Positions 30,919 through 35,481 of a stretch of 35,481 nt of DNA are shown here, piece after piece (within the stretch, counting starts at the first letter, position 1; every line of letters begins with the position of its first letter). Source of the stretch: an uncultured Collinsella sp. (GTDB lineage Bacteria; Actinomycetota; Coriobacteriia; Coriobacteriales; Coriobacteriaceae); contig CALLNU010000008.1 in NCBI GenBank assembly GCA_938005465.1, positions 1 through 35,481 of the forward strand. The letters are read 5' to 3'. The position numbers were made by a program, and so were the translations under genes. The notes beneath the pieces were generated by a model. That model had not been told where the DNA came from, did not search any database, and saw only the letters and a program-made list of their open reading frames with translations.

Positions 30919-32355
30919 TTAGGCCTCCTTGCCAGTCGCGCCAACGCCATCCGCGCCCGCAGCCGCCAGGTCCACACCCTCGGCAACCGTCGCCACGGCG
31001 TCGCCCGGCCAGGCAACCTTGGTCAGGTCGGCCGCGGCGAGCGACTCGGCGCTCACGGCATCCTCGCCCTGCTCCAACACGCGGCGACGCAGTGCGGCAG
31101 AAAGCGCGTGTGCCCACAGGCCCTCGGCCTCGGCCAAACGCTGCGTAGCGGGAGCGTCGGAGAGCAGGCCCTCAGGCGTATAGCAAATGACGCTCGAGCG
31201 CTTGACGAACTCCTCCACCGAAAGCGGGTTGGAGAACATGGCCGTGCCGCCGGTCGGTAGCGTGTGATTGGGGCCGGCAACGTAATCGCCGAGCGGCTCG
31301 GAGCTCCAAGCGCCCACAAAGATGGCGCCGGCGTTGCGAATACCGCCAAGCAGGCCCATCGCATCCTTGCAGTGCAGCTCCAGGTGCTCGGGCGCCACGG
31401 TGTTCACCGCCTCGACGGCGGCAGCCATGTCGGCGGCCACCACGATGGTGCCTTCATTGTCTAGCGAGGCACGCGTGATCTCGGCACGCGGCGACTGCGC
31501 TACCAGAATATCGATACCCGCCTCGACCTCACGCGCAAACTGCTCGTCGCAAGTCACCAGATAGCAGGCTGCCAGCGGATCGTGCTCGGCCTGGGCCATC
31601 AGGTCTGCCGCGACTACCATGGGCTTGGCCGTAGCATCGGCCAGCACGCAGACCTCGGACGGGCCGGCGACCATGTCGATGCCCACATCGCCCGAGACAA
31701 TCTGCTTGGCAGCGGCAACAAAAGCGTTGCCCGGACCGGTGATTTTCTCGACGCGCGGAATGGTCTCGGTACCGTACGCGAGCGCCGCCACGGCCTGAGC
31801 GCCGCCCACCATATAGATCTCGTCCACGCCGCCGAGCTTAGCCGCGGCGAGCGTGTAGGGGCTGATCAGGCCGTCCTTTTGCGGCGGGGTCACCATGACC
31901 ACGCGTTTGACGCCGGCGACCTTGGCGGGAATGGCATTCATGAGCACCGTGGAGGGATATTGCGCGCGGCCGCCCGGCACGTAGATGCCGGCCGCCGCGA
32001 GCGGGGTCACCTTAACGCCGAGCATCGTGCCGTCCGGGCGCGTGGTAAACCAGCTCTGCTCGACCTCGCGCTGGTGGAACTCACGAATCTGACGCGCGGC
32101 CTTCTCGAGCGCGGCGACAAAAGCGGGATCGAGGCCCTCGAGCGCGGCATCGACCTGCTCTTGCGGCAGACGGAAGCTCTGCAGCTCAACGCCGTCAAAG
32201 CGCTGGCAATAGTCGCGCACCGCGGCATCGCCGCTGGCGCGCACGTTGGCCACGATATCGCGGGCGGCGTCGACGATGTTTTGCGGTAGCACTCCCTTAC
32301 GGTTGAGCTGGTTGGTAACGAGGCGCTCACCGGGAGCAAGCTTGATGGTCTTCAT
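30919..32355 (-). CDS. hisD: Histidinol dehydrogenase HisD
   Basis: Last two oxidations, histidinol to histidine, NAD- and Zn-dependent. 478 aa. Motifs: GGRAQYPSTVLMNAIPAKVAG (two blocks), GPGNAFVAAAKQIV, GPSEVCVLADATAKP, Zn ligands in AQAEHDP and GDYVAGPNHTLPTGG, and catalytic Glu/His in APEHLEL. The protein is ~45 residues longer than usual because of an Ala/Gly/Asp-rich C-terminal tail (from about EQGEDAVSAES onward) that looks disordered. A weak GGGGAT ribosome site precedes the ATG. Confidence 0.97.
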   Translation of the reverse strand: MKTIKLAPGERLVTNQLNRKGVLPQNIVDAARDIVANVRASGDAAVRDYCQRFDGVELQSFRLPQEQVDAALEGLDPAFVAALEKAARQIREFHQREVEQSWFTTRPDGTMLGVKVTPLAAAGIYVPGGRAQYPSTVLMNAIPAKVAGVKRVVMVTPPQKDGLISPYTLAAAKLGGVDEIYMVGGAQAVAALAYGTETIPRVEKITGPGNAFVAAAKQIVSGDVGIDMVAGPSEVCVLADATAKPMVVAADLMAQAEHDPLAACYLVTCDEQFAREVEAGIDILVAQSPRAEITRASLDNEGTIVVAADMAAAVEAVNTVAPEHLELHCKDAMGLLGGIRNAGAIFVGAWSSEPLGDYVAGPNHTLPTGGTAMFSNPLSVEEFVKRSSVICYTPEGLLSDAPATQRLAEAEGLWAHALSAALRRRVLEQGEDAVSAESLAAADLTKVAWPGDAVATVAEGVDLAAAGADGVGATGKEA

Positions 32356-32460
32356 ATCGGTATCCCCTATCGGTCGAGGTTGTGTTCGAAAAACGAGAGA
32401 CCGGACAACGGCGCCAGTCGGCCCGCAGCCCGGACGTTGGGGCGCCCGTGCGTGCTCGCG

Positions 32461-34176
32461 CTACTGCGCCGAGCCCGCAACGGGCTCAAAATGCTTGTCC
32501 TTCACGGCCGCGGCCAAGCGATCTGCCAGATTGCGCACGCGCGGATCCAGACGTGCGGCACCCGGATTGACGAAGAAGCGGGCCGTGCAGTCCATAATGC
32601 GGCCGGTGATGACCAGGTCGTTATCGCGCAGCGTGGCGCCCGTGGCGGTGATGTCCACGATGCGATCGGTCATGCCGACAATGGGGCCCAGTTCGATGTT
32701 GCCGTGCAGCGAGACGATATCGGCATTCACACCGCGCTCGGCATACCAGGCACTCGCGATGCGCGGGTACTTGGTTGCCACGCGAAGCGACCCACGGCGA
32801 GCATAGTTGCGCTCGGCCTGGCCGGCGCGCCACGCGGGCTCCGCCTCGATAAACGTGCACAGGCCGTAGCCCAGATCGACCAGCTGCAGCAGGTTGAGGT
32901 CTGCCTCGATAAGCGAGTCCCAACCGCAGATGCCGCAGTCGGCGCCGCCGCAGCCCACAAAGGCAGGCGCGTCGCTGGGGCGCACAATGACAAACTCGAT
33001 ATCTCCGACCACGCCCTCGCCGGCACGCGTGTCGCGACCGCGCACGATTAGATGACGGCCGGGGTCACGCAGCTCAGAGACATCCAGGCCCGCGGCCTCG
33101 AGCACGTCGAGCGTGTCAGCCTTAAGCGAGCCCTTGGGCACGGCGATGCGCAGCGGTCCCTCGGCGCCACGGCCCGCGGCGTGATCGCCGTCGGAAGCGG
33201 CATCCTCGGCCGAGGTGTGCGCGGCCTCCAGGCGCTCGAGCGAAAAGGCGAAGCCCGCCGCCGGCACCTCGATACCGTCGCCAAATGCGCCGGTAAAGAT
33301 GGAGTCGTAGCGACCGCCCGAGCCCACCGGATCGGGCAGGCCGCCGGCATAGGCCTTAAAGACCAGGCCCGTGTAGTAATCGAAAGAGTTCATGATGGAG
33401 AAGTCGAATGACAGCACCTGGGCGTCCTCGGGTGCCAGGCCCTCGACCAGGGCACGCAGCTCGCGCGTCAGCGGCGCGACGATACCGGCGGCCTCCAGCA
33501 GCGCGTCCACGCGGTCGAGCACCTCGGCACCGCCGTGCAGACGCGGCAGCTCGCAAATGGCGGCCTTGACGGCATCGGACTCGGTGCTTGCCGCCACGCG
33601 GGCATCGAGGCCCACAAAGTCGTTGGCGTGCACGCAGCGCAGGGCCTCGGCGGCCAGTTCGCGATCCTCGCACGCCGCGAGCAGTTCCTTAAACGGACGC
33701 ACGCTGCCCGCGATAATGCGCGCATCGGGCAGTGCCAGCTTACGCACGGCCTCGGCCACGAGCGAGACGATCTCGACATCGCCCGCAGTGTCGCCCACAC
33801 CGATAAGCTCAAAACCCAGTTGCGTAAACTGACGCGAGCCGCCGGCATTGCGCTGGCACTCACGAACCACCGGCGCCTCGTAGCGAAGACGTAGAGGCAG
33901 GTCGGCCGCGCGCATGCGAGTCGAAACCAGGCGAACGATCGGCAGCGTGTTGTCGGGACGGACCACCAGCAGGCGACCGTCGTCATCAAAGAGCTTAAAC
34001 GGCGTATCCGCAATGCGGCCGCCTTCCTCGAGCGAACCCTTGTCCTCGAGCAGCGGTGTCTCGACCGGAAGGTAATGATGCCCCCTGAAGCAGCCCTTCA
34101 CCGTACATGCGATCTCCTCGCGCGCCTGAGCCTCCTCGGGCAATATGTCCCGGAATCCCCACGGTGTGGCCGTCAT
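32461..34176 (-). CDS. hisZG: HisZ-HisG fusion: ATP phosphoribosyltransferase with regulatory domain
   Basis: First and controlling step of histidine synthesis, ATP + PRPP to PR-ATP. A single 571-aa ORF. Residues 1-~320 are HisZ, a catalytically dead HisRS-like domain: TPWGFRDILPEEAQARE, VRPDNTLPIVRL, YEAPVVRECQ, GFELIGVGD, FDYYTGLVFKAYAGG and GSGGRYDSI. A ~20-residue acidic/Ala linker (321-340) leads to short-form HisG (341-571): LRIAVPKGSL, FVIVRPSDAPAFVGCGGADCG, DLGYGLCTF, ATKYPRIA and the PRPP loop DITATGATLRDND. In most bacteria with short HisG the two are separate subunits of a hetero-octamer, so the fusion fixes 1:1 stoichiometry. GAGGAGG lies 8 nt before the ATG. It is first in the operon. 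Confidence 0.93.
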   Translation of the reverse strand: MTATPWGFRDILPEEAQAREEIACTVKGCFRGHHYLPVETPLLEDKGSLEEGGRIADTPFKLFDDDGRLLVVRPDNTLPIVRLVSTRMRAADLPLRLRYEAPVVRECQRNAGGSRQFTQLGFELIGVGDTAGDVEIVSLVAEAVRKLALPDARIIAGSVRPFKELLAACEDRELAAEALRCVHANDFVGLDARVAASTESDAVKAAICELPRLHGGAEVLDRVDALLEAAGIVAPLTRELRALVEGLAPEDAQVLSFDFSIMNSFDYYTGLVFKAYAGGLPDPVGSGGRYDSIFTGAFGDGIEVPAAGFAFSLERLEAAHTSAEDAASDGDHAAGRGAEGPLRIAVPKGSLKADTLDVLEAAGLDVSELRDPGRHLIVRGRDTRAGEGVVGDIEFVIVRPSDAPAFVGCGGADCGICGWDSLIEADLNLLQLVDLGYGLCTFIEAEPAWRAGQAERNYARRGSLRVATKYPRIASAWYAERGVNADIVSLHGNIELGPIVGMTDRIVDITATGATLRDNDLVITGRIMDCTARFFVNPGAARLDPRVRNLADRLAAAVKDKHFEPVAGSAQ

Positions 34177-34211
34177 CTGGTGAGCCTCCTCATGCTGTGT
34201 TTCATATAGAG

Positions 34212-34243
34212 CAGAAGACCGGCAGAGCTCCGCCGGTCTTCTG
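34212..34243. other. Hairpin upstream of hisZG
   Basis: CAGAAGACCGGC (34212-34223) pairs perfectly with GCCGGTCTTCTG (34232-34243) around an 8-nt loop. On the minus strand it lies ~35 bp before the hisZG start and just after a possible -10 (TATGCT, ~34252-34257), so it would form in the 5' leader of the his mRNA. With no U-tract it is not a clear terminator. It could also mark the end of the upstream epimerase gene. Confidence 0.45.
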
Positions 34244-34345
34244 GGTACTTTAGCATACTAGAGTGTTTGCGGGGAAAATCCATCGCAGCCGCTCACGCCG
34301 TATTCATTTGGAAACATAGGGCAGATCGCCGCAACCCAACCCCAC

Positions 34346-35182
34346 CTAGGCGCCAATCGCACGACGATACTCTGCCATTACCTGCGCATCGGCAGCTGCG
34401 GGGTCGGCAAAATAGCGCCAGTCATAGGTCTCGGCCGAAACAACTCCGCGATAGCCGCGCGCCATCAGCCTATCCAGGTCGGCGCGCATATCGCGGTCGC
34501 CGTCACCCCAGGCAAGATGCGTCGTGCCATCTGCCGCAACATCGACAAAATGTACGTGGGCGACATCATCGCCAAGCAGATCGAAATAATCGTCGATGGT
34601 ATCCCCCGCCACCGCCATAGCGCCTATATCCAGACACGCCTTAAGTGCCGGATGATCAACTGCCTCGATCATGCGCTTCGTGTCGGCCGCCGAGTTCACG
34701 ATCATCGACTCAACCGGCTGTAGGGCCTCGAGCACCAGTCGCACGCCGCGCTCTCCCGCATGTTCGGCAATCGCACGCAGCATCGAGGCACTTCGACCCC
34801 ACGCGTCCTCGATTGGCTCGTTCAAAAATGCCCAGCCGCTCGAGACCATGACCTGCTCGGCTCCAAGTTCCGCCGCGATATCCACAACGTTCTTAAAGTA
34901 CGCGAGCGTGCGGGCACGCGCCTCATTCCCGCGCGCCGCGATATTCCACGGCTTGGGGTTGTTCTGTTCAGGACAAAGCCCCACAATCCGAACCCCATAC
35001 TGCTGCGACAGCTCCCGCACCTGCTCGAGCGAATCGTATCCATGGCAATCGACATACAGATGCATCGCCCCGGTCCAAAGCTCGCAACACGTGTAGCCCG
35101 AAGCCGACGCCGAAGAAAAGAACTCCTCAAGATCAAAGTAGCGATGGCTGATATTCATAACGGCAAGCTGGGGGTAGCTCAT
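34346..35182 (-). CDS. Sugar phosphate isomerase/epimerase (xylose isomerase-like TIM barrel)
   Basis: 278 aa from the ATG at 35182, with GGAGAG upstream; the frame to 35242 runs into a terminator hairpin. AP-endonuclease-2/xylose-isomerase-like barrel with the usual metal ligands: Glu in RLVLEALQPVES (~152), Asp in CLDIGAM (~185), His in HVHFVDVAADG (~211) and Glu in VSAETYDW (~250). The N-terminal GYTCCELWTGAMHLY and GLCPEQNNPKPWNIAA are reminiscent of the fructoselysine 3-epimerase FrlC, but substrate is not established. It follows a SIS-domain isomerase gene with a terminator-like hairpin between them. Confidence 0.8.
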   Translation of the reverse strand: MSYPQLAVMNISHRYFDLEEFFSSASASGYTCCELWTGAMHLYVDCHGYDSLEQVRELSQQYGVRIVGLCPEQNNPKPWNIAARGNEARARTLAYFKNVVDIAAELGAEQVMVSSGWAFLNEPIEDAWGRSASMLRAIAEHAGERGVRLVLEALQPVESMIVNSAADTKRMIEAVDHPALKACLDIGAMAVAGDTIDDYFDLLGDDVAHVHFVDVAADGTTHLAWGDGDRDMRADLDRLMARGYRGVVSAETYDWRYFADPAAADAQVMAEYRRAIGA

Positions 35183-35203
35183 AATTACTCTCCAACCCAA
35201 ACG

Positions 35204-35232
35204 GGGCCCCGTTCCATATAGGAGCGGGGCCC
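35204..35232 (-). terminator. Terminator after the SIS gene
   Basis: GGGCCCCGTTCC (35204-35215) and GGAGCGGGGCCC (35221-35232) form a 12-bp stem with one G-U and a 5-nt loop. The U-tract on the minus strand is short (CGTTTGGG). It lies 24 bp after the SIS stop codon and just before the ribosome site of the epimerase, so it may partly separate the two. Confidence 0.5.
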
Positions 35233-35255
35233 AATTACACAAACGTTATTTGCCC

Positions 35256-35481
35256 TTAGTAATCGAACTGGTGATAGTAACGACGGTAGTTAAGGTTGTG
35301 CTTGGTGACCGTCTCGTAGTAAGCGGCAAGGCGATCGGTGATCAGCGAGGAGAGGATCCACGGAGACACGATGACGCGGAACTCGTCGTCCAGGCCGGGG
35401 ATCGCGAACTCGGCGGTGTCGATGATGTTGATGTCGGTGTCGCCGGTCACGCCGCGGTTGAGGAAGGCGCGGACGCGCTCG
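35256..35481 (-). CDS. SIS-domain sugar isomerase/deglycase, 3' end (partial)
   Basis: 75 codons of the C-terminus are visible; the gene enters from the right edge. The reading ERVRAFLNRG...INIIDTAEFAIPGLDDEF, SPWILSSLITDRLAAYYETVTKH and the terminal YRRYYHQFDY resemble the end of SIS proteins such as fructoselysine-6-phosphate deglycase FrlB and AgaS-type isomerases, which close with an RRYY...Y segment. The catalytic parts are outside the window, so the assignment rests on the tail and on the neighbouring FrlC-like epimerase. Confidence 0.6.
   Translation of the reverse strand, partial: ERVRAFLNRGVTGDTDINIIDTAEFAIPGLDDEFRVIVSPWILSSLITDRLAAYYETVTKHNLNYRRYYHQFDY

Noticed and set aside
34177..34210. 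Short leader peptide (MKHSMRRLTR) before hisZG as a his attenuator
   Set aside because: Only one His codon and no terminator/antiterminator pair, so it does not support classic his attenuation.
1..35481. CRISPR array
   Set aside because: The repeats present are isolated pairs or palindromes; no regularly spaced series and no cas genes.

Overview
The window is a GC-rich stretch of chromosome, apart from about the first 0.9 kb, from an actinobacterium. I infer class Coriobacteriia, probably Collinsella or a close relative. The grounds are codon use, the mazG-eno-divIC-ppx gene order typical of Actinobacteria, a short-form HisG working with HisZ, and an abundance of small palindromic intergenic repeats. 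No 16S rRNA is present, so the genus is an inference.

Layout. Positions 1-~885 are lower in GC and hold the end of a Firmicutes-type integrative element: a cut-off HTH replication protein, two terminators and an inverted repeat near the junction. Next comes an ORF (973-1923) that joins the N-terminal third of a PcrA/UvrD helicase in frame to the last ~80 residues of a family II (Mn-dependent) inorganic pyrophosphatase. Then follow uppP (cell-wall lipid carrier recycling), a universal stress protein, a BceS-like histidine kinase with its response regulator, an unrecognised 243-aa protein, purH, a GNAT acetyltransferase, a DUF2207 membrane protein, gluQRS, a metallophosphoesterase, a small membrane protein, a UBA/DUF4342 protein, a second OmpR-type two-component pair, a VOC protein with an orphan PTS IIB, and a TPR-like membrane-anchored protein.

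The middle has tRNA-Leu(UAA), whose 3' end and terminator are duplicated 196 bp downstream. It is followed on the minus strand by larC2-like, yfcE-like, mazG, eno, divIC/ftsB and ppx/gppA genes.

The right third is histidine biosynthesis. A minus-strand cluster hisZG(fusion)-hisD-hisC-hisB-hisH-hisA-hisF-hisI-hisE is met head-on, 2 bp away, by a plus-strand PHP-type histidinol phosphatase. Together they cover all ten steps from PRPP and ATP to histidine. The window ends with a sugar-phosphate epimerase and the 3' end of a SIS-domain sugar isomerase, reminiscent of a fructoselysine-type catabolic locus.

Between genes there are several distinct inverted-repeat elements: a 230-bp MITE-like element, a 91-nt hairpin, a 77-bp hairpin, a 23-bp perfect inverted repeat and a palindrome inside the his operon. 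There are also scattered GGGAC-type repeats. The most notable items are the helicase/pyrophosphatase chimera beside the element, the HisZ-HisG fusion, the MITE-like element and the duplicated tRNA 3' end.
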